64,000 nucleotides of DNA from Anaerolineales bacterium UBA6055. Its GTDB lineage: Bacteria > Chloroflexota > Anaerolineae > Aggregatilineales > Phototrophicaceae. Position numbers and translations under genes: made by a program. The DNA lies in contig DIYL01000016.1 of the NCBI GenBank assembly GCA_002428985.1, positions 130,943-194,942 of the forward strand. The letters are read 5' to 3'. Of this stretch, positions 43,964-53,054 are shown one piece after another. Within the stretch, counting starts at the first letter, position 1, and every line of letters begins with the position of its first letter. The notes under the pieces were generated by a model. It was not told the DNA's origin, ran no database searches, and saw only the letters and a program-made list of their open reading frames with translations.

Positions 43964-45613
43964 CTAGTCAAACGCGCTAGTGAATGCTTCCAAACCTGCA
44001 TTGACATCACTGCTAAAGTGGAAACGAATCACACGACGATCAACATCTAAAAGGGCTTGCTTATCGCCGAGAGCCTGTGCAAGTTTCAGTACACCAAATG
44101 TCATTGCTGATGCATCTTCGCCCGCATTATCTGGAATATCGACGTCGTTTACTGCATCAGATGTGAACTGAATGAACAACCCACTACCATTATCACCTTT
44201 ATGCAGTTGTCCTGTGGAATGCAAGAAGCGCGGCCCATAGGCTGAGGTTGTTGCGACTTGTTTGCCATCGCGGATACTTATACGGATGCTATCAAGTAGC
44301 TCCCAAGTTTTGTCATCGGGTGTGACGTAAGCTTGCAATGCTACATAATCGCCTGCGGTCGCCTTTGCAAGGAAATTACTCAGTGCCTCAACAGCGCTGT
44401 TTCCTTTGACACCCTCTCCGTAGACAACAATACTGCCATCTGTGATTGTTGCATCTTGTGCGGGCAGTTCGCCTTTTTCGGTGTAAGCGGCAATCATCTC
44501 ACGTGCGATGATTTTGGCACTTTCCACATTCGGTTGATTAAACGGATGAATACCAATCACATGCCCACTGATTGCTGTGGCCATCTCCCAACGCCAGAAT
44601 TGTGCACCCATCTCGTACATATCATTCATTATGATATATACAACGGGATGTCCTGCTGATTCCAATGCGGATAAATCAATCGCGTCATCGCCATGTTGAA
44701 TCGCGACAAACAGACGATCATCTCCATACACAGATACATCACCGAGGGCTTCTCCAACTACAGGGACGATCCCTTTATTGTCTTTGCCGGTACTCTCTGC
44801 GATCAGTTGTTCAACCCAATCACCAAATGGGGCGACAGCATCTGAGGTGATAAATGTAATTTTATCACGTCCTGCTTTGGCGAGTTCCCCCATAATCGCA
44901 CCGAGTTGTAAACCATGCTCCGTTTGTGCTTCACTGATTGCCGTGCCGAGTAGACGGCCGACATCAATTCCCAGTAATGATGCAGGTACAAGCCCAAAAA
45001 ATGACAAGGCTGAGTAACGCCCACCAATATTGGGGTCGTTGACGAAGACTTTGCGGAACTTGAACTCATCGCCGATACCGAGTAGCTTGCTACCAGGATC
45101 CGTGATGCCCACAAAGTGTGCCCCGGCTGCGTCTTCACCAAGCGCTTCGGTAGTACGATTGTAGAAGTATTTGAATGCTGAGAGTGTCTCGGCTGTGCCA
45201 CCCGATTTTGTCGCGACGATGAAGAGTGTTTTGCTATAGTCGAGCTTAGCTTCGATATTACGGACTGCGTCGGCATCGGTTGTATCGAGGATGTCGAGCG
45301 CAAGATACCCATCAGCTTGCCCAAATGTCAGACTGAAGACTTCTGGTGCAAGGCTGGAACCACCCATACCCATCAACAGGACATAATCGTAACCATCTTC
45401 ACGAACGGCATTTGTAAAGGTTGATAGATTATCAACTTCATCCGCCATGCGATCGGCAATATCTAACCAGCCGAGCCGATTGGTTATTTCTTCTTCACTT
45501 TCGCTCCAAACTGTATGGTCGAGGTCACTAATGCGACTCCATATATTAGCGTCTTGCATTGCCCCAACAGCTTGGTCGATTGTCGCTTGAAAATTCCCTA
45601 ACTTAGCTTGCAT
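43964..45613 (-). CDS. pgi: Glucose-6-phosphate isomerase
   Basis: A 549-residue isomerase interconverting glucose 6-phosphate and fructose 6-phosphate. SIS-type motifs LLMGMGGSSLAPEV, FIVATKSGGTAETL and DPNIGGRYSALSFFG are hallmarks of the branch found fused to transaldolase in many Chloroflexota and Cyanobacteria. Here it is a separate polypeptide, its ATG at 45613 lying inside the end of tal (11-base overlap), with AAGGGAG as ribosome site. An in-frame ATG at 45628 is less likely. The C-terminal AALGDKQALLDVDRRV-like part is normal. Confidence 0.93.
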   Translation of the reverse strand: MQAKLGNFQATIDQAVGAMQDANIWSRISDLDHTVWSESEEEITNRLGWLDIADRMADEVDNLSTFTNAVREDGYDYVLLMGMGGSSLAPEVFSLTFGQADGYLALDILDTTDADAVRNIEAKLDYSKTLFIVATKSGGTAETLSAFKYFYNRTTEALGEDAAGAHFVGITDPGSKLLGIGDEFKFRKVFVNDPNIGGRYSALSFFGLVPASLLGIDVGRLLGTAISEAQTEHGLQLGAIMGELAKAGRDKITFITSDAVAPFGDWVEQLIAESTGKDNKGIVPVVGEALGDVSVYGDDRLFVAIQHGDDAIDLSALESAGHPVVYIIMNDMYEMGAQFWRWEMATAISGHVIGIHPFNQPNVESAKIIAREMIAAYTEKGELPAQDATITDGSIVVYGEGVKGNSAVEALSNFLAKATAGDYVALQAYVTPDDKTWELLDSIRISIRDGKQVATTSAYGPRFLHSTGQLHKGDNGSGLFIQFTSDAVNDVDIPDNAGEDASAMTFGVLKLAQALGDKQALLDVDRRVIRFHFSSDVNAGLEAFTSAFD

Positions 45614-46715
45614 TTTCGCTCCCTTCAAGGAGGCGTTCGCGTTTGTCTTTAATACTATTCATGAGGCTTTCAAATGCGACGGCAAATTTATCGACACCTT
45701 CATCTTGCAAATCTGCTGTGATTTTGTCGAGATCAATGCCGAGGTCTTTTAATTTTGCAACTTGTGCGTGAGCATCTTCAAGAGCATTTCCTACTGTAGC
45801 ACTATCAGTTGTCGCCTCTTTCATGAGTGCGTCTAGTGTCGCTGGTGGAACAGTGTTAACGGTGTGTGCACCGATGAGTGCATCGACATAGAGGGTGTCA
45901 GGGTAGATTGGGTTTTTTACACCAGTACTTGCCCAAAGCGGACGTTGAACTGTGGCGCCTTTTTCTGCAAGTGCATCCCATGTGTCGCCACTAAATGTTT
46001 CTTCGAATCGTTCATATGCCAAACGTGCATTCGCAATACCGATTTTGCCTTGTAGTTCGGTGTTGCCGACTGCTTCTAGCGCCGCATCGACTTTTCCATC
46101 CACACGGCTGACGAAGAAGGATGCGACTGATGCGACTTTGCCCGGGTCACCACCATTTGCAACGAGGGCTTGTAACCCTTCGATGTATGCACCAGCAACT
46201 GCATCATAATCTGCTAGTGAGAACATCAGCGTGACATTGATATTGATGCCTTCGCTAATGGCTTGTTTGATCGCAGGGATACCTTCTGGTGTTGCTGGAA
46301 TTTTGATCATCACATTGGGGCGACCAACAGCTGCGAAGTATCGCCGTGCATCTGCAATTGTGCCTTCAGTATCACGTGCAAGTGTTGGACTAACTTCTAG
46401 ACTGATGTATCCATCCCCACCATTGCTTTCGTCGTAGAGTGGGCGTAAGACATCAGCAGCGGCTTGAATATCTTGGATAACAAGCGCGTCATAAATTTCG
46501 TCGATGGTTTTTTCTTGCGAGACGAGTTCTTGTAATTGCACATCATAATCATCACTTTGACCGATGGCTTTTTCAAAAATCGCTGGATTTGATGTGACAC
46601 CACGTATGCCTTGCTCAATCATCGATGCGAGGTCACCACTTTCAATAAACGAGCGACGAATATTATCGTACCAGATGGATTGTCCATGTTTGAATAATTC
46701 GTGTGCTTTTGTCAT
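45603..46715 (-). CDS. tal: Transaldolase
   Basis: A 370-residue TIM-barrel enzyme of the non-oxidative pentose phosphate pathway, transferring dihydroxyacetone units between sugar phosphates. Motifs: GVTSNPAIFEKAI, SLEVSPTLARDTEGTI, the Schiff-base Lys in NVMIKIPATPEGIPAI, and QRPLWASTGVKNP. AAGGAG precedes the ATG. The pgi gene follows with an 11-base overlap. Length and sequence match the transaldolase half of the fused enzyme, so this is a natural split or unfused form. Confidence 0.96.
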   Translation of the reverse strand: MTKAHELFKHGQSIWYDNIRRSFIESGDLASMIEQGIRGVTSNPAIFEKAIGQSDDYDVQLQELVSQEKTIDEIYDALVIQDIQAAADVLRPLYDESNGGDGYISLEVSPTLARDTEGTIADARRYFAAVGRPNVMIKIPATPEGIPAIKQAISEGININVTLMFSLADYDAVAGAYIEGLQALVANGGDPGKVASVASFFVSRVDGKVDAALEAVGNTELQGKIGIANARLAYERFEETFSGDTWDALAEKGATVQRPLWASTGVKNPIYPDTLYVDALIGAHTVNTVPPATLDALMKEATTDSATVGNALEDAHAQVAKLKDLGIDLDKITADLQDEGVDKFAVAFESLMNSIKDKRERLLEGSENAS

Positions 46716-46913
46716 GTTATCTCCTTTAGATTGATTTTTTAAACTTCAAAGTCACTTATTTTATTGTTCGATATTCAGAGGTTGATACTATATCATCAAC
46801 TTTTTGTCTTATTAGGCTGTTTGATCTATATATGCCAACACATTACCAGAAATATAACATAATGTCGGAAGCCTTACACTACTTTGTCGTGTTAAGGTCG
46901 TTTAACCTTACAT

Positions 46914-47651
46914 CTAACCAAACAAGTCTAATGCTTTATTGACAGTAGGCAGAACCTTATCTGGCTCATCCACAATCCATTGTTCGTCGAGTTGATCGAT
47001 TTGGCGCAAGCCATCACGGGTAAATGGTGTGCTGACAGCAATAACATGAAGTCCGGCATTCAGCCCAGCTTTGACACCCGATGGAGAGTCTTCTAACACA
47101 ATCGTGTTTTCTGGTTTAGAACCGAGTTTATTGAGCACAAGATTATAAATTTCGGGGTCAGGTTTGCCGTTTTCAACATCATCACGGGTTGCAACTACAT
47201 CAAACTTATCCGTAAATTCCAGAATATCAAGGACTCGGTCAACTTGCTCACGATGCGACATGGTGGCTAGGGCGACTTTACAGCCATGATCCCGTACTTG
47301 CTCCAAGACTTTCACATTGTGCGCCCATTGATTGTCTCGAATCATCGCAGGATCATCCATCATCTCGTTGTAATAATTCAATCGGACTTGTATAAATGCT
47401 TCCCAAACACTATCTACACCAAAATCTGCCATACGTTTTCCGGCTTTTGCGGCTAAGTCAAACCGCTCAACCAGTTGTTCTGCGACTTCTTTACGGGATA
47501 ATCCGACTACATCTTTAAACGCATCAATGACCTTATCTTCTGTGATTGTATATGGACAGAGTTCGACGGCTGCTTTGGCATAACTTAAGGCTTTGAGACG
47601 TTCAGTCTGAACAAGCGTACCGTCTAAATCGAATATCATTGTGTCTATCAT
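46914..47651 (-). CDS. HAD-superfamily phosphatase (beta-phosphoglucomutase-like)
   Basis: A 245-residue HAD hydrolase: nucleophile motif FDLDGTLVQTE at 8-18, helical cap domain (about 18-100), motif II VALATMSHRE, motif III Lys and Asp in NGKPDPEIYNLVL, and IVLEDSPSGVKAGLNAG. It could be a sugar-phosphate phosphatase or phosphoglucomutase of the beta type. GGGAG precedes the ATG. The gene lies downstream of tal on the same strand, separated by 198 bases that hold small imperfect hairpins. Confidence 0.92.
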   Translation of the reverse strand: MIDTMIFDLDGTLVQTERLKALSYAKAAVELCPYTITEDKVIDAFKDVVGLSRKEVAEQLVERFDLAAKAGKRMADFGVDSVWEAFIQVRLNYYNEMMDDPAMIRDNQWAHNVKVLEQVRDHGCKVALATMSHREQVDRVLDILEFTDKFDVVATRDDVENGKPDPEIYNLVLNKLGSKPENTIVLEDSPSGVKAGLNAGLHVIAVSTPFTRDGLRQIDQLDEQWIVDEPDKVLPTVNKALDLFG

Positions 47652-47802
47652 GGTGTACTCCCAAGTTGAAATATCGGTGTACTATTTTAGACAGACATAT
47701 ATCACCACGACCTTACGCTTTCTTATCATACTCAGATTGTTGATGGCGTGTTCTGACAAGTATAATTAAGTTAATGACAGGCTATGCAAAAGGGGATGAA
47801 AT

Positions 47803-48789
47803 ATGTTGAAACTTGTACGGAACATTTCACTGGCTCTTGGTGGGGTTATTGGCGGATGGGTATTGTATAGTCGGACTCAAATCGACCATAATTTGCCCTT
47901 ACCAAAAGCGATTGATGCTCAGCGCAAAACCTATACCGGACGACTAACATCTCGACAAATCAGCTACTATGCCGATACTGAACCTGCCGGAGTACCATTA
48001 GTCATCGTTCACAGCATCAATGCGGCATCCTCTGCTTACGAGATGAAACCTATCTTTGACCATTACCGTGGGCAAAGACCGATTTATGCACTTGAATTAC
48101 CAGGATTTGGTTTTTCGGAGCGTAGTGACAAAGTCTACTCCTGGCGACTGTATACCGACAGTATTCTCGAATTTTTGACGGATGTTGTTGGCGCACCTGC
48201 TGATGTAATTGCATTGTCATTAGGATCCGAATTTGTAGCTCGTGCTGCCTATGAAGACGCTGATCTGTTTCGCTCTGTCACAATGATTTCACCTAGTGGA
48301 TTTACCCAACGCGAGAATAAAGTTGCATCGCAACGGGCGAGTGATGAGGGCAACAGTAATAGTGTTTATAATGTTTTAGCGAATCCGTTATGGAGTCAAG
48401 CCTTTTACGATTTATTAGCGACGCGTGTCAGTATCAAGTATTTCCTTCAACAGAGTTTTGAAGGTGAACCTGATAAGGGGCTTATGGATTATGACTTTCT
48501 GACAGCACATCAACCGGGTGCCCGTTATGCGCCACTATATTTTGTGAGTGGACAGCTATTTTCACCCGATATCCAACACGGGATATATGAAAAACTTACA
48601 ACCCCTGTACTGGTCATTTATGACCGCGACAACTTTGTTAATTTCGATACACTACCGGATGTCGTTCAGCAGTATGATAATTGGCATTCTGAACGTATCA
48701 CCACGACCAAAGGTCTAGCCCACTTCGAAAAGTTGCCAGAAGTCGGGACTGCACTTGATGTTTTCTGGGAAAAGGTTGCTTTAGAATAA
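47803..48789 (+). CDS. Alpha/beta hydrolase with N-terminal hydrophobic segment
   Basis: A 328-residue hydrolase. Residues about 5-23 are a signal-anchor (NISLALGGVIGGWVLY). The hydrolase core shows VIVHSINAASSAYEM, GFGFSERSDK, nucleophile region DVIALSLGSEFVAR (the first Gly of GxSxG is Ala here), the acid in VIYDRDNFVNFD, and His in TKGLAHFEKLPE. Substrate unknown. AAGGGGATG-type ribosome site precedes the ATG. It is followed by the diol dehydratase genes, which have their own promoter. Confidence 0.9.
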   Translation: MLKLVRNISLALGGVIGGWVLYSRTQIDHNLPLPKAIDAQRKTYTGRLTSRQISYYADTEPAGVPLVIVHSINAASSAYEMKPIFDHYRGQRPIYALELPGFGFSERSDKVYSWRLYTDSILEFLTDVVGAPADVIALSLGSEFVARAAYEDADLFRSVTMISPSGFTQRENKVASQRASDEGNSNSVYNVLANPLWSQAFYDLLATRVSIKYFLQQSFEGEPDKGLMDYDFLTAHQPGARYAPLYFVSGQLFSPDIQHGIYEKLTTPVLVIYDRDNFVNFDTLPDVVQQYDNWHSERITTTKGLAHFEKLPEVGTALDVFWEKVALE

Positions 48790-48805
48790 TGCTGTAGATA
48801 CATTT

Positions 48806-48834
48806 TTGACACCTACGCTAATATTCGTCATACT
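48806..48834 (+). promoter_or_regulatory. Promoter of the diol dehydratase operon
   Basis: A perfect TTGACA -35 (48806-48811), a 17-base spacer and CATACT as -10 (48829-48834) lie 38 bases before the ATG at 48873. The upstream in-frame ATG at 48834 begins at the last base of the -10, so it would not be transcribed from this promoter. Confidence 0.6.
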
Positions 48835-48872
48835 TGGCACACGAATGTATGCTGAGTAGAAATGAATATTGT

Positions 48873-51110
48873 ATGGTAAAGTCGAAACGCTTCGAACTCC
48901 TTGAAGAACGTGACATCAATAAAGAGACCTTTGTCGAGCCGTGGGCAGAAGCTGGACTCATGGTGGCAGACAGCCCATATGACCCGCAACCATCAATCAC
49001 GATTGAAGATGGTGTGATTACTGAAATGGATGGCAAATCTCGTGCCGACTTTGACGCAATTGACCTGTTTATTGTAAGTCATGCATTGGATGTCGATATT
49101 GCCCGCGAAGCGATGGCAACGCCATCACAAGATATTGCTCGCATGCTAGCGGATATTAACATCCCAAGGGAAGACATCGCTGTGATCATCAGTGGATGCA
49201 CACCTGCCAAGTTATGCGACATCATGAAGCATATGAATGTGCTTGAGATGATGATGGGCTTGGCGAAGATGCGGATTCGACGCAAACCAGCCAATCAGGC
49301 ACATGTCACTAACTGGCGCGAACATCCAGCATTATTAGCGGCAGATTCGGCTGAAGCAGCTTTACGCGGATTTGCCGAGGTTGAGACAACCGTCCGAGTT
49401 GCGCGATTTGCACCGTTTAATGCGCTGTCGATTTTGGTTGGGACACAAACTGGGCGTGGTGGCGTACTAACACAATGTTCGGTTGAAGAAGCTCTCGGAC
49501 TCAAATTAGCGATGAAGGGGTTGACGACTTACGCTGAGACACTATCTGTCTACGGCACAGAAATGACGTTTGTCGATGGCGATGATACGCCGTGGTCGAA
49601 GGCATTCTTGGCATCAGCTTATGCGTCACGGGGTGTCAAAATTCGCTTTACATCCGGCACAGGCTCGGAAGCACTTATGGGACGCGCCGAACAAAAGTCG
49701 ATGTTGTATTTGGAAGCACGGTGTCTGCTGGTGGTTAAAGGGGCAGGTAGCCAAGGCGTACAGAATGGTTCGATTTCTTGTATCGCTTTACCCGAAGCGT
49801 TACCCGGTGGTGTGCGGGCTGTACTCGCAGAAAATTTACTTGCCTCGATGCTTGGCTTAGAAGTTGCATCAGGGAATGATGCACTCGCCTCACATTCAAG
49901 CATTCGCAAAACAGCCAAATTGATGTTGCAATTTATCCCCGGTACAGACTTTATATTCTCGGGTTATAGTGCGATTCCGAAGCGTGATAACTTGTTTGGT
50001 GGCGGTAACTTTGATGCCGAAGACTTTGATGATTACAACGTCCTCCAGCGCGACATGCAAATTGATGGCGGGGTAAAGCCCATCCGCGAAGACGAAGCCC
50101 TCAATATACGCAAAAAAGCTGCACAGGCAATTCAAGCAGTTTATCGTGAATTGGGTTTACCTGAGATTACGGATGAAGAAGTTGATGCTGCGATGGTCGC
50201 GCATAGTAGCGACGATATGCCAGAACGCGATATTGTCCCAGATTTAGAAGCGGCTGATAAATTCTTGGCGGGTGATAGTAATTTTGTTGATGTGATCCAA
50301 GCATTACAAAATGCCGGTTTTGAGGATGTTGCAGAGAATATTCTTGAATTAGGGCGACAACGGATTGCTGGCGATTATCTGCAACCCTCGGCAATCTTTG
50401 ATGACCAATTCAACGTGGAAAGTGCGATTAACGACCCGAATGTGTATACAGGTCCCGGCACAGGTTATCGTCCGCAGGGTGATCGTTGGGATGAGATGCA
50501 AGCTATCCCACAAGCCAAGTCTCCAGAAGGCTTTATTGATGAACAACTCGGCGAGCCACTGTCACGTTTAGCTGAATTGGATGTCGCGGACAAAGGTATA
50601 CAATCCGAAGTTGTAGTGGCTGTTGGCCCTGCGTTTGGTCGGGTGATGACCAAGACGATTGGTGGACTTGAACATGAAGATGTACTCAAAGCGATACTGT
50701 CAGGTGTAGCTAGTGAAGGCATGGTGGCGCGGATTATTCGCGTATATCACACATCGGATTGCGCTGCGATTGGTTATGTCGGGGCGCGATTAAGCGGGAG
50801 TGGTATTGCTATTGGATTGCAGTCACGTGGGACTTCTGTGATTCATCAAAAAGACCTCGCACCACTGAACAACCTCGAATTATTCCCGCAATCACCAAGC
50901 TTGACTTTAGAAACCTACGAACATATGGGACGCAACGCTGCCCGCTATGCACAAGACAAACAGGCTGTGCCGGTTTCGGTGAAAATTGATAACGGTGCAC
51001 GCTTACGACTTATTGTAAAGACAGCCTTATTACATCGTCGGGAAACAGATGAAGTTCAAGATGACCAACCGCCGATGGAATTACGCTTTGATTGGGAGCC
51101 AGATGTATGA
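48873..51110 (+). CDS. B12-dependent diol/glycerol dehydratase, fused large and medium subunits
   Basis: A 745-residue protein. Residues 1 to about 555 match the large subunit (PduC/DhaB1): KSKRFELLEERDINKETFV, PANQAHVTNWREHPALLAADSAEA, APFNALSILVGTQTGRGGVL, YGTEMTFVDGDDTPWSKAFL, VQNGSISCIALPEALPGGVRAV and DAEDFDDYNVLQRD. Residues from about 570 match the medium subunit (PduD): VVVAVGPAFGRVMTKTIGGL, RLSGSGIAIGLQSRGTSV and ELFPQSPSLTLETY. The enzyme uses adenosylcobalamin to convert 1,2-diols to aldehydes. The start is set by comparison with PduC and by the promoter. The small subunit follows with an ATGA overlap. No shell proteins are nearby. Confidence 0.95.
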   Translation: MVKSKRFELLEERDINKETFVEPWAEAGLMVADSPYDPQPSITIEDGVITEMDGKSRADFDAIDLFIVSHALDVDIAREAMATPSQDIARMLADINIPREDIAVIISGCTPAKLCDIMKHMNVLEMMMGLAKMRIRRKPANQAHVTNWREHPALLAADSAEAALRGFAEVETTVRVARFAPFNALSILVGTQTGRGGVLTQCSVEEALGLKLAMKGLTTYAETLSVYGTEMTFVDGDDTPWSKAFLASAYASRGVKIRFTSGTGSEALMGRAEQKSMLYLEARCLLVVKGAGSQGVQNGSISCIALPEALPGGVRAVLAENLLASMLGLEVASGNDALASHSSIRKTAKLMLQFIPGTDFIFSGYSAIPKRDNLFGGGNFDAEDFDDYNVLQRDMQIDGGVKPIREDEALNIRKKAAQAIQAVYRELGLPEITDEEVDAAMVAHSSDDMPERDIVPDLEAADKFLAGDSNFVDVIQALQNAGFEDVAENILELGRQRIAGDYLQPSAIFDDQFNVESAINDPNVYTGPGTGYRPQGDRWDEMQAIPQAKSPEGFIDEQLGEPLSRLAELDVADKGIQSEVVVAVGPAFGRVMTKTIGGLEHEDVLKAILSGVASEGMVARIIRVYHTSDCAAIGYVGARLSGSGIAIGLQSRGTSVIHQKDLAPLNNLELFPQSPSLTLETYEHMGRNAARYAQDKQAVPVSVKIDNGARLRLIVKTALLHRRETDEVQDDQPPMELRFDWEPDV

Positions 51111-51502
51111 GCCAATATCCATTACGTGACAATGACGATGACTTAAAAGCCTTTAGTGGTCGTCCGTTGAGTGAAATTACGTCAGACAATATTGCGAGTG
51201 GCGACCTAACCGCAGATGATTTACGTACCCATGCTGATGCACTCCGCAAGCAAGCCCAGATTGCACGAGCTGGTGGTTATCCGCAATTGGCGAATAACCT
51301 GTTACGCTCGGCAGAATTGACTGTGGTGCCACAAGAGGAAGTGCTCAAAATCTATGAGATGTTGCGTCCCGATCGCTCTTCTTATGAGGAGTTGAACAAC
51401 CTCGCCGACTATCTAAAGAATAAATACAACGCGGGTGAGAATGCGAAATTCATCCGCGAAGCTGCTGAGGTCTATAAAGAACGTGGAATTCTAAGACGTT
51501 AA
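51107..51502 (+). CDS. Diol/glycerol dehydratase small subunit
   Basis: A 131-residue protein matching PduE/DhaB3: YPLRDNDDDLKAFSGRPLSE, GDLTADDLRTHADALRKQA, RSAELTVVPQEEVLKIYEMLRP, SYEELNNLADYLKNKY. It overlaps the large/medium subunit stop by 4 bases and completes the three-part holoenzyme. The start is the ATG at 51107; a longer in-frame reading is inside the upstream gene. No gene for the reactivating factor (PduG/H, DdrA/B) follows. Confidence 0.95.
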   Translation: MSQYPLRDNDDDLKAFSGRPLSEITSDNIASGDLTADDLRTHADALRKQAQIARAGGYPQLANNLLRSAELTVVPQEEVLKIYEMLRPDRSSYEELNNLADYLKNKYNAGENAKFIREAAEVYKERGILRR

Positions 51503-51562
51503 TCACAATCAAGTCTTTTACTTCGATTATTGCAATTGACAGTGTGCAGGAGAACGTAACAT

Positions 51563-53029
51563 ATGGAAACGAAACCAAATTTTCTAGTTGTAACGACTGA
51601 TCACTGGTCCGCATCTTTGTTAGGGAGTACTGGACACCCGACAATTCAGACCCCGACATTGGATACATTAGCACAGAATGGTGTACGCTTTAGCAATTGC
51701 TATTCAACATGTCCAGTTTGTATCCCTGCCCGACGCACCCTAATGACAGGCACTAGCCCAAAGACCCATGGAGATCGAATATTTCAGACTGAATTACCCA
51801 TGCCCAATTTGCCGACGATGGCTCAGACATTTCGGGATGCAGGTTATCAGGCTTATGCGGTAGGAAAACTACATGTATATCCCCAAAGAGACCGTATTGG
51901 GTTTGACGATGTGATTTTAGAAGAAGAAGGGCGTGTACTCTATGGTGTGATTGATGATTATGAAATATTCCTTGCTGATAAAGGGTTTGTTGGTCAGCAA
52001 TTTGATCATGGCATGGGTAATAATCAATATTTAATGCGTCCATGGCACCTACCTGAGGATACTCACGCGACAAATTGGGCGACACAACAGATGGTACGCA
52101 CAATTAAGCGCCGTGATCCAACCCGTCCGGGTTTCTGGTATCTATCTTACAGGCATCCTCATCCACCTTTGATTCCATTACAAGCGTATCTTGATTTATA
52201 TCAGACGATTGATATTGATATTCCATATTATGGTGAGTGGGCTAGCGAACAGGATGATACACCATACTGTTTGTCGGCTGGGTTTGCTCAGGGGAATCAA
52301 CTAAATGAAGATCAGACCCGATTAGCGAGAATGGCATTTTATGCACTCTGTACGCATATCGATCATCAACTACGCGTGATAATTGGTACATTAAGGGATG
52401 AAGGGCTTTTAGATAACACCGTTATTCTATTCACATCGGATCATGGTGATATGCTCGGTAACCATAACCTGTGGGCAAAGCGATTGTTCTATGAAAACTC
52501 TGCAAATATCCCGATGATTATTATGGGATGCAAAGATGATGCGAGAGTCGGATTTAATCGTGTGGATGATCGGCTTGTATGTTGGGAAGATGTTATGCCG
52601 ACGTTGCTTGACCTTGCGGGTATTGATGTGCCAGAAACAGTCGATGGTGTGTCGATGTTTGGAGAACAACACCATGACTTCATTTACGGGGAAGTCGGCG
52701 AAGATGCGACAGCGACCCGCATGATTTTTGATGGTCAATATAAGCTGATTTATTATCCGGTGGGCAATTATTGTCAACTATTTGATGTTACTAACGACCC
52801 TCAAGAAATGAATAACCTTATTGGCGACGCTAATTTTACAGAAATATCGGATCACCTAACGAAATTATTGATAAGTCAGCTTTATGGTGGCGATGAACAG
52901 TGGGTTCAAGATAATGTGCTAGTCGGGTTAGAAAGTATACCGTACGAGGTGTCGCCAAATCGTAGTTTGTCAAGTCAGCGAGGAGGGCACTTCCCACCAC
53001 CACCAACAATTGGTCTATCACAGATTTAG
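51563..53029 (+). CDS. Sulfatase (arylsulfatase/phosphonate hydrolase-like)
   Basis: A 488-residue alkaline-phosphatase-superfamily enzyme. The formylglycine motif C-x-P-x-R is at Cys53-Arg57 (VCIPARRTLMTG), and metal ligands are in FLVVTTDHWSASLLG and FTSDHGDMLGNHNLWAKR. It has no signal peptide, so it acts in the cytoplasm. Cys53 must be oxidised by a formylglycine-generating or anaerobic maturase elsewhere. AGGAG precedes the ATG. It lies 60 bases after the dehydratase small subunit on the same strand, perhaps in one operon (inference). Confidence 0.94.
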   Translation: METKPNFLVVTTDHWSASLLGSTGHPTIQTPTLDTLAQNGVRFSNCYSTCPVCIPARRTLMTGTSPKTHGDRIFQTELPMPNLPTMAQTFRDAGYQAYAVGKLHVYPQRDRIGFDDVILEEEGRVLYGVIDDYEIFLADKGFVGQQFDHGMGNNQYLMRPWHLPEDTHATNWATQQMVRTIKRRDPTRPGFWYLSYRHPHPPLIPLQAYLDLYQTIDIDIPYYGEWASEQDDTPYCLSAGFAQGNQLNEDQTRLARMAFYALCTHIDHQLRVIIGTLRDEGLLDNTVILFTSDHGDMLGNHNLWAKRLFYENSANIPMIIMGCKDDARVGFNRVDDRLVCWEDVMPTLLDLAGIDVPETVDGVSMFGEQHHDFIYGEVGEDATATRMIFDGQYKLIYYPVGNYCQLFDVTNDPQEMNNLIGDANFTEISDHLTKLLISQLYGGDEQWVQDNVLVGLESIPYEVSPNRSLSSQRGGHFPPPPTIGLSQI

Positions 53030-53054
53030 CTCAACTGCATCGTTTATAGCAAGA

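Noticed and set aside
48834..48872. Longer N-terminus for the dehydratase large subunit
   Set aside because: The upstream ATG starts at the -10 box of a good promoter, and the family normally starts with an (K/R)SKRFE-like segment near the ATG at 48873.
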